Assembly (NCBI RefSeq): GCF_000735605.1
Contig: NZ_JPKG01000059.1
Coordinates: 310,001-374,000 of the forward strand
DNA: 64,000 nt
DNA from: Allobosea sp. LC85
Lineage (GTDB): Bacteria; Pseudomonadota; Alphaproteobacteria; Rhizobiales; Beijerinckiaceae
Reading direction: 5' to 3'
Part shown: positions 25,083-34,025 of the stretch, one piece after another
Position numbering within the stretch: the first letter of the stretch is position 1
Layout: every line of letters begins with the position of its first letter
Translations under genes and position numbers: made by a program
The notes under the pieces: generated by a model
What the model was told of the DNA's origin: nothing
Databases searched by the model: none
The model's input: the letters and a program-made list of their open reading frames with translations, nothing else

Positions 25083-25847
25083 ATGCGGCTCCAACTCCTC
25101 CGCAATGCCACGCTCAAGCTTGTCTATGCAGGCAGGACGCTCCTGATCGACCCTGATTTCGGCCCCATGCACGGCCGTCCCTCTTTCACGGGCAAATCCG
25201 CGAACCCGATGGTCGAGCTGCCCGAACCGATCGAGAGCATTCTCGATGGTGTCGACCAGGTGATCGTCTCGCACCTGCATTCCGACCATTTCGACAGCGT
25301 CGCGAAGGAGCGCATTCCCAAGTATCTGCCGCTGTCCTGCCGCCCCGGCGACGAGGACAAGATTGCGGAGGCGGGCTTCCAGTCGGTTACACCTGTGGAG
25401 TGCTTCCAGCGGATCGGCCCGATTATCCTGAAGCGCGTCCCGGCGCAGCATGGCAGCGGCGCCGTCGTCGAGAAGATGGGACCGGTGATGGGCTTCAGCC
25501 TGGAGGCCCCAGGCGAGCCGACGCTCTATTGGTGCGGGGACAGCATTCTCTATCCACCGCTGCTCGAAGCGGTTTCGGCGACCGCACCGGATGTGATCGT
25601 AAGTCATTCCTGCGGTGCACTCTGGGACAACATCCTGATCGTGATGGACGACGCGCAGACGCTGGCACTCTGCGAAGCAGCGCCCGAGGCCGTCGTCATC
25701 GCGACCCATATGGAAGCGCTCGACCATGCGAGCGTCAGCCGGGCCGCCTTGCGCAAATCCGCTGAACAGCACGGTATCGGGCTGGAGCGCCTGCTGATCC
25801 CCCGCGATGGCGAAACCATCGAAATCAGGGAGCCCGCGCGGGTTTGA
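25083..25847 (+). CDS. MBL-fold metallohydrolase, UlaG-like
   Basis: The 254-residue protein has the metallo-beta-lactamase signature HLHSDHFDS (about residues 63-71), LLIDPDF near 21, and the later ligands CGDS near 148 and ATHMEALDH near 206. This places it with UlaG-like hydrolases (lactonases, phosphodiesterases, RNase Z relatives). The substrate is unknown. It ends close to and converges on matB. Confidence 0.88.
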   Translation: MRLQLLRNATLKLVYAGRTLLIDPDFGPMHGRPSFTGKSANPMVELPEPIESILDGVDQVIVSHLHSDHFDSVAKERIPKYLPLSCRPGDEDKIAEAGFQSVTPVECFQRIGPIILKRVPAQHGSGAVVEKMGPVMGFSLEAPGEPTLYWCGDSILYPPLLEAVSATAPDVIVSHSCGALWDNILIVMDDAQTLALCEAAPEAVVIATHMEALDHASVSRAALRKSAEQHGIGLERLLIPRDGETIEIREPARV

Positions 25848-25862
25848 CCGCGCGGCGCCGGG

Positions 25863-27392
25863 TTACTCTCCCGCCTTCGCGCTCTTGGCGTAGATGTCGC
25901 GATAGCTGTCGCGCAGCAGGTTCTTCTGGACCTTGCCCATGGTGTTGCGCGGCAGCTCGGGCACGATGAACACCTGCTTCGGCAGCTTGAACCTGGCGAG
26001 GCGCTGATCGAGCGCCTTCGAGATCGACGCGGCGGTGATCTCGGCGCCGGGCTTGACCACGACGACGGCCGTGACACCCTCGCCGAAATCGGGATGCGGG
26101 CAGCCGATGACCGCGCTCTCGACCACGCCCGGCATCTCGTCGATCTCGGTCTCGACTTCCTTCGGATAGACGTTGTAGCCGCCGGTGATGATCAGATCCT
26201 TGCCGCGCCCGACGATGTGGACATACCCGGCGGCGTCGATCTTGCCGAGGTCGCCGGTGATGAAGAAGCCGTCATCGCGAAACTCGGACTTGGTCTTTTC
26301 GGGATTGCGCCAGTACCCCTTGAAGACGTTCGGGCCCTTGACCTCGATCATGCCGATCTCGTCGGCACCGAGCGTCCCGCCGGTTTCCGGATCGGTGACG
26401 CGCGCGCTCACGCCCGGCAGCGGGAACCCGACCGTGCCGGCAACACGCTCGCCCTCATAGGGGTTGGAGGTGTTCATATTGGTCTCGGTCATGCCGTAGC
26501 GCTCGAGGATGGCGTGGCCGGTGCGCTCGCGCCATTCGCGATGCGTCTCGGCGAGCAGCGGCGCCGAACCGGAGACGAAGAGGCGCATATGCCTTGTCGC
26601 CTCCTGCGTCAGGCGGGGATCCTGCAGCAGCCGGACATAGAAGGTCGGCACGCCCATCATGCAGGTCGCCTGTGGCAGGTATTTCATGATCTGCTCGGGA
26701 TCGAATTTCGGCAGCAGGATCATCGAGGCACCGGCGAAGAGCACGACATTGGTCGCGACGAAGAGGCCGTGCGTATGGAAGATCGGCAGCGCATGCAGCA
26801 GCCGGTCGTCCTTGCTGAAGCGCCAGTAGTCGACCAGTGCGAGCGCGTTCGAGGCCAGGTTGTCATGGCTCAGCATCGCGCCCTTGGAGCGCCCGGTCGT
26901 CCCCGAGGTGTAGAGGATCGCGGCCAGGTCGTCCGGGCCACGCGCGACATCGGCAAATGCTGCGGAAGCGCCGGCAGTCTTGTCGAAGAGCGTGCCGGTC
27001 GCGACCCCGAGCGTTTCCAGCCTGGCGCCGGCTTTCGCGGCTTGGGGGCGCAGCGCCTCGGCCCTCGCCGGATCGCACACGAAGACGGCGGGCTCGGCAT
27101 CGCCGAGGAAGTACTCGATCTCGGCCGGCGTGTAGGCCGTGTTCAGCGGCAGGAAAACGGCGCCGGCGCGGATCGTGCCGAGATAGAGCATCAGCGCCTC
27201 GATGCTCTTTTCCACCTGCACGGCAACGCGGTCGCCCGGCTTCACGCCGAGCGCGACGAGGGCATTGGCGAAGCGGGCGGACACCGCGACCATCTCGGCA
27301 TAGCTGTAGCGACGGCCGTCATCGAGAAGCGCGAAAGGAGCGTCCGGGGCAGGAATGCGCGCGGTGACGAGGTCGAACAGATGATTGGCCAT
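25863..27392 (-). CDS. matB: Malonyl-CoA synthetase (malonate--CoA ligase)
   Basis: The 509-residue protein is an adenylate-forming acyl-CoA ligase with P-loop LYTSGTTGRSKGA near residue 160, the ERYGMTETNMNTSNPYEGER stretch near 293, and the C-terminal hinge GRGKDLIITGGYNVYP with the catalytic lysine later in PRNTMGKVQKN. The MTETNMNTSNPY stretch fits the malonyl-CoA synthetase (MatB) branch. It activates malonate in the cytoplasm. It lies 20 bases downstream of the malonyl-CoA decarboxylase gene, forming the matAB pair that turns malonate into acetyl-CoA. No mat-specific transporter or MatR regulator is adjacent. Confidence 0.9.
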   Translation of the reverse strand: MANHLFDLVTARIPAPDAPFALLDDGRRYSYAEMVAVSARFANALVALGVKPGDRVAVQVEKSIEALMLYLGTIRAGAVFLPLNTAYTPAEIEYFLGDAEPAVFVCDPARAEALRPQAAKAGARLETLGVATGTLFDKTAGASAAFADVARGPDDLAAILYTSGTTGRSKGAMLSHDNLASNALALVDYWRFSKDDRLLHALPIFHTHGLFVATNVVLFAGASMILLPKFDPEQIMKYLPQATCMMGVPTFYVRLLQDPRLTQEATRHMRLFVSGSAPLLAETHREWRERTGHAILERYGMTETNMNTSNPYEGERVAGTVGFPLPGVSARVTDPETGGTLGADEIGMIEVKGPNVFKGYWRNPEKTKSEFRDDGFFITGDLGKIDAAGYVHIVGRGKDLIITGGYNVYPKEVETEIDEMPGVVESAVIGCPHPDFGEGVTAVVVVKPGAEITAASISKALDQRLARFKLPKQVFIVPELPRNTMGKVQKNLLRDSYRDIYAKSAKAGE

Positions 27393-27412
27393 GACAGGTC
27401 TCAGGTTTTCGT

Positions 27413-28747
27413 TCAGGCGGAGACGGGACGTAGCAGCTTACGGGCGGCGGACGAAGCGACAACGGTGTTGCGGCTGGCGAAAGCCTCGTGATTGGCTTCG
27501 ATATCGCCGAGATCGTAGCGGTAGTTGACCATCACGCCGTGCGACTCGCGCAGGCCCCGGGCCGAGAGATTGCCGCCGACATTGATGCGTTCCAGCCTTG
27601 CGCCATTGCCGAGATGGAAGCGCGCGACAGGGTCGATGACGCGCCCGGACGACGCGCGGGCGCGCAGCAGATAATGCGCCGCCATCTGGCCCAGCAGCTT
27701 GTCGCGCCGCGCCCTCGTCGGCTCGTCCAGCACAATGGTCTCGCCAACCGGGCGGGCCAACTCGGAGAGTTCCTCATTGCTGAGCTGCGGGTCGCCGGGC
27801 CCGGCGACGACGCCTGCGAGCCAGCGCGCAAAGCCGGGAACGGGCGAGAGCGTGACGAAGGTATCCAGTCCGGGCAGCTCGCGCTTCAGGTCCTCGGCGA
27901 CCTGCTTGATCAGGAAATTGCCGAAGGAAATGCCACGTAAGCCCTCCTGGCAGTTCGAGATCGAATAGAACACCGCCGTGGACGCCTTCTGGGCCGGGAG
28001 GACCTCGCGCTCCTCACTCAGGACTTCGGCGATGCTGCGCGGGATCGCGCCCGTCAGCGCAACCTCGACGAAGATCAGCGGCTCATCGATGAGCTGGGGA
28101 TGGAAGAAGGCGAAACAGCGCCTGTCTGCCGGTTCGAGCCTGCGACGCAGATCGTCCCAGCCCTGGATCTCATGCACCGCTTCGTAGCGGATGATCTTCT
28201 CCAGCACATTGGCTGGCGTATGCCAGTCGATGCGGCGCAGCACCAGGAAGCCGCGATTGAACCAGGAGCCGAAGAGATGCCGAAAATCGGTGTCGACGAC
28301 CGACAGGTCCGGCTCCGCCGCCATGGCCTCGAACAACGCTTCGCGCATGCGGACCAGCACATGGGTGCCGCCGGGCGCAAGGTTGAGACGGCGAAACAGT
28401 TCCTGCCGACGCGGCTCGGAGGCAATGTGCAACGCTGCGATCGCAGCCGCATCCGGCTCGTTCTGGTAGCGCTCGATCGCGGCGCTCAACTTCTCCTGAT
28501 CCGGACCGAAGCGATCCTGCAGCAGTCGGAAGAAGCTGAGGCGCCCGGGCGGGTCTAGCCGATCCCACTGGTCGAGAACGGCCTGCGCCAAAGCCATGCC
28601 GGAGGCTTCACCGCGCCCCGACAGCAGGTCCTCGCAGAGCCGCTCAAGCGAGCGGTTGCGGTTCCCGGCAAAACGCTCAAGGCCGATCAGTGCGCGGCCA
28701 CGGTCCGCCACGCTCGTCAGGAGTTCGCCCAGAAATGCCATGTCCAT
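27413..28747 (-). CDS. matA: Malonyl-CoA decarboxylase
   Basis: The 444-residue protein fits the malonyl-CoA decarboxylase family (MLYCD/MatA) over its whole length: an N-terminal helical bundle and a C-terminal GNAT-like catalytic domain with FFHPQLIDEPLIFVEVALT near 218 and YSISNCQEGLRGISFGNFLI near 262. It releases CO2 from malonyl-CoA. The ATG at 28747 is followed two codons later by another at 28741. The gene precedes matB and follows the sugar-acid kinase on the same strand across a repeat element. Confidence 0.92.
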   Translation of the reverse strand: MDMAFLGELLTSVADRGRALIGLERFAGNRNRSLERLCEDLLSGRGEASGMALAQAVLDQWDRLDPPGRLSFFRLLQDRFGPDQEKLSAAIERYQNEPDAAAIAALHIASEPRRQELFRRLNLAPGGTHVLVRMREALFEAMAAEPDLSVVDTDFRHLFGSWFNRGFLVLRRIDWHTPANVLEKIIRYEAVHEIQGWDDLRRRLEPADRRCFAFFHPQLIDEPLIFVEVALTGAIPRSIAEVLSEEREVLPAQKASTAVFYSISNCQEGLRGISFGNFLIKQVAEDLKRELPGLDTFVTLSPVPGFARWLAGVVAGPGDPQLSNEELSELARPVGETIVLDEPTRARRDKLLGQMAAHYLLRARASSGRVIDPVARFHLGNGARLERINVGGNLSARGLRESHGVMVNYRYDLGDIEANHEAFASRNTVVASSAARKLLRPVSA

Positions 28748-28820
28748 CCCCGTCTCCGCTGCCGTGGAGGTCCGATCCTATACGAGTTTTGATGCGCCGA
28801 ACTGAATGGCCTGTCCTGGT

Positions 28821-28924
28821 TAGAGCATCGGCCCGAAAAGTGGATTGCGGTTTCCGGGAAAGCCGATGCAAACACAGAAAGCTAGATCATTGGACGGGAT
28901 ACGATATCCGGTCCGATGATCTAG
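28821..28924 (+). repeat. Bipartite intergenic repeat, copy 2 (modules A and B)
   Basis: Module A runs from TAGAGCATCGGCCCGAAAAG to AGCCGATGC, then an AAACACAGAAAG linker, then module B ending in CTAG. The left arm of B has two changes (ATTGGACGGG); one allows a G-U pair and one does not. The final CTAG provides the stop codon of the minus-strand kinase gene. Confidence 0.88.
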
Positions 28925-30195
28925 CGGAGCAGGCTCCATGCCTTCAAGAAGAAATCGGGCGCGCCGAAATTCCCGGACTTCAGTGCAACAGCCATTGCAG
29001 GGCTACCGACCACACGAGTCCACGGCACACCGGGATCGATCTCAGGACCAATCTCGAGCGTCTGGATGCCGAGCCCCTGGACAACAGCGCCAGAGGTCTC
29101 TCCGCCAGCGACGAGCAGGCGCGTGACGCCGCCCTTGGCAAGCAGGCGCGCCGTTTCAGCGAAAGCCTGCTCGACGATCTCACCGGCCTTGTCGCGGCCG
29201 AGCTGCCCCTGGATCGCGGCGACTTCGACCGGGTCATCGCTGGAATAGACGAGGAAGGGGCGATCGGCCGGTTGCGCCAACGCCCAATCGGCCAGGATCT
29301 GCGCCGTCTGCTCGCCCGTGGCCAGAGCCAGCGGGTCGACCTTCAGCGCGGGATAATCGGCGTCGAGCGCCGCCTTGATCTGGCCGCGCGTGGCGGTGGA
29401 GCAGCTGCCCGAGATAATCCCGGCCCGCCCCTCGGGCGCATCGAGATGCGCCGCGATGTCGCGATCCGGCAACAGCCCTGCCTTGCGGAAATTCTGCGGC
29501 AGCCCCATCGCGATGCCGGAACCGCCCGTCAGCAGGACCGCCCCATCGACAGCAGCGCCCAGCACCATCAGGTCGTCATTGGTCAGCGCGTCGGTCACGA
29601 CATAGCGCACGCCCTGCCCCGCCAGCTCTGCCAGCCGGGTCTTGACCGCGTCGGCTCCAGCCAGAACCGCGGTGTATCCGATATGGCCGACCGGCGTCTC
29701 GGTCTGTGCCGCCATCAGGCGCATCAGGTTTGAATCCCGCATCGGCGTCAACGGGTGGTCCTTCATCGAACTCTCATGCAGAGGCACGGAGCCGACGAAG
29801 AGATAGCCCTGATAGATCGAGCGGCCATTCGCCGGAAAGGCCGGGCAAATGATGGCGCTTTCCGCACCGAGCCGGCGCATCAGCGCATCCGCCACGGGGC
29901 CGATATTGCCATGCGGGGTCGAGTCGAAGGTCGAGCAATATTTGAACAGGATCTGACGCGCCCCGGCGGCGAGCAGCGCCTCGCAGGCGGCGAGCGATTG
30001 CGCCACTGCTTCCGAAACCGGATTGGTGCGCGACTTCAACGCGACGACAACCGCATCGGCCTCCGGCAAGGCAGCATTGGCCGATGGCGCGCCGATCACC
30101 TGAACCGTCCGCATCCCGGCCCGGTTCAGCATCAGGGCGACGTCGGTCGCACCCGTCATGTCGTCGGCGATCACACCCAGAAGCATCCGTCCCAT
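28921..30195 (-). CDS. otnK: Four-carbon acid sugar kinase family protein (3-oxo-tetronate kinase-like)
   Basis: The 424-residue protein has the N-terminal signature VIADDMTGATDVA (about residues 8-20) and a C-terminal ATP site around LLVAGGETSGAVVQGL, as in the DUF1537/OtnK family. Known members phosphorylate 3-oxo-tetronates or related four-carbon sugar acids during L-threonate, D-threonate or D-erythronate breakdown. The usual partners (dehydrogenase, OtnC-type decarboxylase, OtnI isomerase) are not adjacent, so the substrate is open. A second possible start is ATG 30186. The TAG stop lies in a repeat. Confidence 0.87.
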   Translation of the reverse strand: MGRMLLGVIADDMTGATDVALMLNRAGMRTVQVIGAPSANAALPEADAVVVALKSRTNPVSEAVAQSLAACEALLAAGARQILFKYCSTFDSTPHGNIGPVADALMRRLGAESAIICPAFPANGRSIYQGYLFVGSVPLHESSMKDHPLTPMRDSNLMRLMAAQTETPVGHIGYTAVLAGADAVKTRLAELAGQGVRYVVTDALTNDDLMVLGAAVDGAVLLTGGSGIAMGLPQNFRKAGLLPDRDIAAHLDAPEGRAGIISGSCSTATRGQIKAALDADYPALKVDPLALATGEQTAQILADWALAQPADRPFLVYSSDDPVEVAAIQGQLGRDKAGEIVEQAFAETARLLAKGGVTRLLVAGGETSGAVVQGLGIQTLEIGPEIDPGVPWTRVVGSPAMAVALKSGNFGAPDFFLKAWSLLR

Positions 30196-30576
30196 TCCCT
30201 GTTTTCAGCGCATACAAGCTGCGCCTGATACCCGTATCCGTTCGGCGCAGTGCATAGCAGAGATCATGTCCTGCGCGCGCGTTGCCGGGACATGCCGGCC
30301 TCAGCCAGAAGCGGAGAGCTTGGCCGCCAACTTGCATACAAGCCGAACCGGGGCCCGGGAACAACACTCCGCAAGAATGATGCAGCGCATGATCGACGCC
30401 CGCCGAAACTTGCGCCAACTTAGTGCTGAACGGGACCAACCCGGGAGGCTCTTCGCTTTCGGATTCTGCACATCGACCTAGCCGTGCAAGCGACCTGCAT
30501 CCGGCGGGCCGATGCGCCACATCACCATCCGGTCGCGCGAACGCGCCTCACACAGAAATCCAACAGGGGAAAACCG
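30196..30576. other. Divergent control region, otnK / peptide ABC operon
   Basis: No gene is visible in these 381 bases. CATACAAG occurs twice, at 30211-30218 and in the inverted repeat CTTGCATACAAG at 30331-30342; the latter resembles a GntR-type operator half-site pair, but no GntR regulator is in the window. AGGGGA at the right end is the ribosome site of the binding-protein gene. Confidence 0.45.
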
Positions 30577-32082
30577 ATGAAGCTCATTGCCGCGCTGGTT
30601 TCAGCGACCTTCCTGACGATCGCCAGCCTGCCAGCCATGGCGCAGGCGCCGGCCACGCTGCGTGTCGGTCTGCAGGACGACCCCGACGTGCTCGACCCCC
30701 ACAAGGCGCGCACCTTCGTCGGTCGCATCGTCTTCATGGGGCTGTGCGACCGGTTGCTCGATATCACGCCGGACCTCAAGCTCGTACCGCGGCTGGCGAC
30801 CGAATGGTCTTTCTCCCCCGACGGGCTGACGCTGACCATGAAGCTGCGCAGCGATGCAAAATTCCATGACGGCGAGCCCTTCAATGCCGAAGCCGCGAAG
30901 GCCAATCTGGAACGGGCACGGACGCTGCCGGACTCCCTGCGGAAATCGGAACTCGCCTCGGTCGACAGTGTCGAGGCCGTCGATGCCACCACGCTCGTGC
31001 TGAAGCTCAAGCGCCCTGACGCAACCCTGCTCGCCCAGTTGACCGACCGCGCCGGCATGATGCTGGCTCCCAAGAGCCTCAGCGGCGATGTCGGCGCCAA
31101 GCCGATCTGCTCCGGCCCCTACAAGTTCGTCGAGCGCGTCCAGAACGACCGCATCGTGCTGGAGAAGTTCAAGGAGCACTGGGAGGCCGCGAACTACCAG
31201 TTCGACCGCGTGCTCTATCGTTCGATCCCCGACGGCACCGTACGCCTGGCCAATCTGCGGGCCGGCGAGCTCGACATGCTGGAGCGCCTCGCGCCGACCG
31301 ACGTGCCGGGCGCCCGGGGCGACAAGTCGCTCAAGATCGCGAGCACGTCGAATCTCGGCTACCAGGGCATCACCATCAACACGTCCCATGGCGAGGCGGC
31401 GAACCAGCCGATGGGCAAGGACAAGCGCGTCCGCCAGGCCCTGTCGCTCGCCATCGACCGCAAGGTCCTGAGCCAGGTCGTGTTCGAAGGGCTGTATGAG
31501 CCGATGATCCAGCCCTTCAACCCCGGTAACCCCTATCTCAGCGCCGATTTCCCGGTGCCGGCGCGCGATGTCGCCAAGGCCAAGGCGCTGCTCAAGGCGG
31601 CCGGTGCCGAGAAGGTCTCGGTCGAGCTCTTCGTCACCAACAACCCCGTCGACGCACAGCTCGGCCAGGTCATCCAGGCGATGGCCCAGGAAGCCGGCAT
31701 CGACATCCAGATCCGCTCGAGCGAGTTCGCAAGCCAGCTGCGCGACCAGCAGCAGGGCAAGTTCCAGATGAGCCGCATCGGTTGGTCCGGCCGCATCGAC
31801 CCGGATGGCAATATCCACCAGTTCGTGACGACGAAGGGCAACCAGAACGACGGGCGCTACAGCAATCCGGAAGTCGACAAGCTGCTCGACCAGGCGCGCA
31901 CTGTCTATGAAGTCGCCGAGCGCAAGAAGCTCTATGACGCAGCGCAGACAATCCTGCAGGACGAGCTGCCGATCGTCTATCTCTACAACCAGACGGTGTT
32001 CTTCGCGCTGCGCTCCAACATCGATGGTTTCGTGATCAATCCCGACGGCATGATCCGCCTCGCCGGGTTGAAGAAGAAGTGA
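30577..32082 (+). CDS. Peptide-type ABC transporter substrate-binding protein 1 (family 5)
   Basis: The 501-residue protein has a Sec signal (MKLIAALVSATFLTIASLPA, cleavage near AMAQA) and the SBP_bac_5 fold: ATEWSFSPDGLTLTMKLR near 80 and KFHDGEPFNAEAAKANLERA near 105. Family 5 proteins bind di- and oligopeptides, glutathione, nickel or opines. The ATG at 30577 follows CAGGGGA. It heads a plus-strand block of two permeases, a gamma-glutamyltransferase and a DUF1028 protein, so a glutathione- or gamma-glutamyl-peptide ligand is plausible. Confidence 0.92.
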   Translation: MKLIAALVSATFLTIASLPAMAQAPATLRVGLQDDPDVLDPHKARTFVGRIVFMGLCDRLLDITPDLKLVPRLATEWSFSPDGLTLTMKLRSDAKFHDGEPFNAEAAKANLERARTLPDSLRKSELASVDSVEAVDATTLVLKLKRPDATLLAQLTDRAGMMLAPKSLSGDVGAKPICSGPYKFVERVQNDRIVLEKFKEHWEAANYQFDRVLYRSIPDGTVRLANLRAGELDMLERLAPTDVPGARGDKSLKIASTSNLGYQGITINTSHGEAANQPMGKDKRVRQALSLAIDRKVLSQVVFEGLYEPMIQPFNPGNPYLSADFPVPARDVAKAKALLKAAGAEKVSVELFVTNNPVDAQLGQVIQAMAQEAGIDIQIRSSEFASQLRDQQQGKFQMSRIGWSGRIDPDGNIHQFVTTKGNQNDGRYSNPEVDKLLDQARTVYEVAERKKLYDAAQTILQDELPIVYLYNQTVFFALRSNIDGFVINPDGMIRLAGLKKK

Positions 32083-32170
32083 TGAACGCTTCTTCTCGAA
32101 CACAACGGCCTCATCGGCTCCGGGCGCCCCTTGCGTCGCCCGGAATGGCCGCGCGGCTCGGGGGGCAGCC

Positions 32171-33115
32171 ATGCTGACCCTGATCGGCCGCCGCGTCCTG
32201 ATCGCGATCCCGACGCTCTTTCTGGTGTCGCTGTTCGTCTTCGCCCTGCAGCGGGCCTTGCCCGGCGATCCCTTCCTCGTCATTGCCGGTGAGGAACGCG
32301 ATCCCGAGGTGATCGCCCGGCTGCGCGAAATCTACCGGATGGACGATCCCATCGTCGTCCAGTTCTTCGCCTGGCTCGGCCAGGTCGTGCAGGGCGATTT
32401 CGGTCGCTCGCTGCGAACCGGCGAGCCGGTGCTCGGGCTGATCCTGCAAAAGCTGCCCGTGACGATCCAGCTCGCCACGGCCTCGATCCTCGTCGCCGTC
32501 ACGATCGGCGTCCCGGCGGGCATCATCGCCGCCCGCAACAAGGGGACAGCCCTCGACTATTCCGCCAGTGCGCTCGCCTTGTCGGGCCTCTCGATCCCGA
32601 ATTTCTGGCTCGGCATCATGCTGATCCTGCTCGTCTCGGTGGAGCTCAAGCTGCTGCCGGCATCAGGATACGAGCCGATCTTCAGCAATCCGATCGGCGC
32701 GATCGAGCGGCTGATCATGCCCGCCTTCGTGCTCGGCGGCGGGCTTGCGGCCTTCCTGATGCGCCATACGCGCGCTGCGATGCTGGAGGTCCTGCAGTCC
32801 GACTACGTCCGCACCGCGCGCGCCAAGGGGCTCGACGAGCAGGCGGTGGTCAACCGCCATGCGCTGCGCAACGCGCTGATTCCGATCATCACCCTCTCGA
32901 CGCTGCTCTTCGGTGAGTTGCTGGCCGGGGCGGTGCTGACCGAACAGGTCTTCACGATTCCCGGCTTCGGCAAGCTGATCGTCGACGCCGTGTTCAATCG
33001 CGACTATGGCGTAGTGCAAGGCGTTGTCCTGTGCACTGCAATCGGCTTCATCCTGATGAACCTGCTTGCCGATCTGCTCTATATCCTGGTCAACCCGCGC
33101 CTGAGGGACGGCTGA
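32171..33115 (+). CDS. Peptide-type ABC transporter permease 1 (DppB type)
   Basis: The 314-residue protein has the DppB layout: one N-terminal helix, a periplasmic loop (ALPGDPF region), then five helices with the EAA loop SDYVRTARAKGLDEQAVVNRHALRN split across positions near 218-242. It forms the membrane channel with the DppC-type subunit. The start is 88 bases after the binding-protein stop. Its TGA overlaps the next ATG (TGATG). Confidence 0.92.
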   Translation: MLTLIGRRVLIAIPTLFLVSLFVFALQRALPGDPFLVIAGEERDPEVIARLREIYRMDDPIVVQFFAWLGQVVQGDFGRSLRTGEPVLGLILQKLPVTIQLATASILVAVTIGVPAGIIAARNKGTALDYSASALALSGLSIPNFWLGIMLILLVSVELKLLPASGYEPIFSNPIGAIERLIMPAFVLGGGLAAFLMRHTRAAMLEVLQSDYVRTARAKGLDEQAVVNRHALRNALIPIITLSTLLFGELLAGAVLTEQVFTIPGFGKLIVDAVFNRDYGVVQGVVLCTAIGFILMNLLADLLYILVNPRLRDG

Positions 33116-34005
33116 TGGCGAATATCGCATTGGACCGCCCGTCCCCGGCCGGCGCATCGGACCCGTTGCCAGCGCGAAGCCCGCGCGCCTGGACAAAGCT
33201 GCTGCACAACCGCTCCGCCCAGATCGGCGGCGCGCTCGTGCTGATCTTCGTGCTGATGGCCATCCTGGCGCCGCTGCTGCCACTCGCCGACCCGTTGAAG
33301 TCAAACTTCCTCGCCATTCGGAAGCCGCCTTCGGCATTGTATTGGTTCGGCACCGACGAACTCGGCCGCGACCAGTTTGCCCGGCTGTTCTACGGCGCGC
33401 AAACCTCGCTCCTCGCGGGCATCTTCTCGGTCTCGATCGCGCTGGCGGTCGGCGTACCGTTCGGGCTGCTGGCGGGCTGGTATGGCGGTTGGATCGACAT
33501 CGCGATCTCGCGCGTCACCGAAGCGATGCTGGCCTGCCCCTTTTTGATCGTCGCGATTGCGTTTGCGGCGATCCTCGGCCCCTCCTTGACCAACGCCATG
33601 ATCGCGATCGGCCTCTCGGCCGTCCCGATCTTCATCCGGCTGGTCAGAGGCCAGGTGCTCAGCATCAAGGCCGAGGACTTCATCGAGGGAACGCGCGCGA
33701 TCGGCGCCCGCGACATGCGGATCCTGTTCCTTCACGTCCTGCCGAACACGCTTTCGCCGGTCGTGGTGCAATCCACCCTGTTCATGGCGCAGGCCATCAT
33801 CCTGGAAGCGGCCCTCTCCTTCCTCGGTCTCGGCCAGCAACCTCCTGCACCCTCCTGGGGGCAGATGCTGAACGTCGCCAAGAACTTCATGGAGCAGGCG
33901 CCGTGGATGTCGGTGGCGCCCGGCATCGCCATCTTCCTCGCCGTTCTCGGCTTCAACCTGCTCGGCGACGGACTGCGGGACGCGCTCGACCCCAAAGAAC
34001 ACTAA
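33115..34005 (+). CDS. Peptide-type ABC transporter permease 1 (DppC type)
   Basis: The 296-residue protein has the DppC N-terminal motif (helix then FGTDELGRDQFARLFYGA) and the EAA loop EGTRAIGARDMRILFLHVLP near 195-215. It pairs with the preceding permease. The ATG at 33115 shares its A with the upstream TGA. No DppD/DppF ATPase gene follows; the gamma-glutamyltransferase starts 20 bases later. Confidence 0.92.
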   Translation: MANIALDRPSPAGASDPLPARSPRAWTKLLHNRSAQIGGALVLIFVLMAILAPLLPLADPLKSNFLAIRKPPSALYWFGTDELGRDQFARLFYGAQTSLLAGIFSVSIALAVGVPFGLLAGWYGGWIDIAISRVTEAMLACPFLIVAIAFAAILGPSLTNAMIAIGLSAVPIFIRLVRGQVLSIKAEDFIEGTRAIGARDMRILFLHVLPNTLSPVVVQSTLFMAQAIILEAALSFLGLGQQPPAPSWGQMLNVAKNFMEQAPWMSVAPGIAIFLAVLGFNLLGDGLRDALDPKEH

Positions 34006-34025
34006 GCAAGCCTAGGGATATCCTC

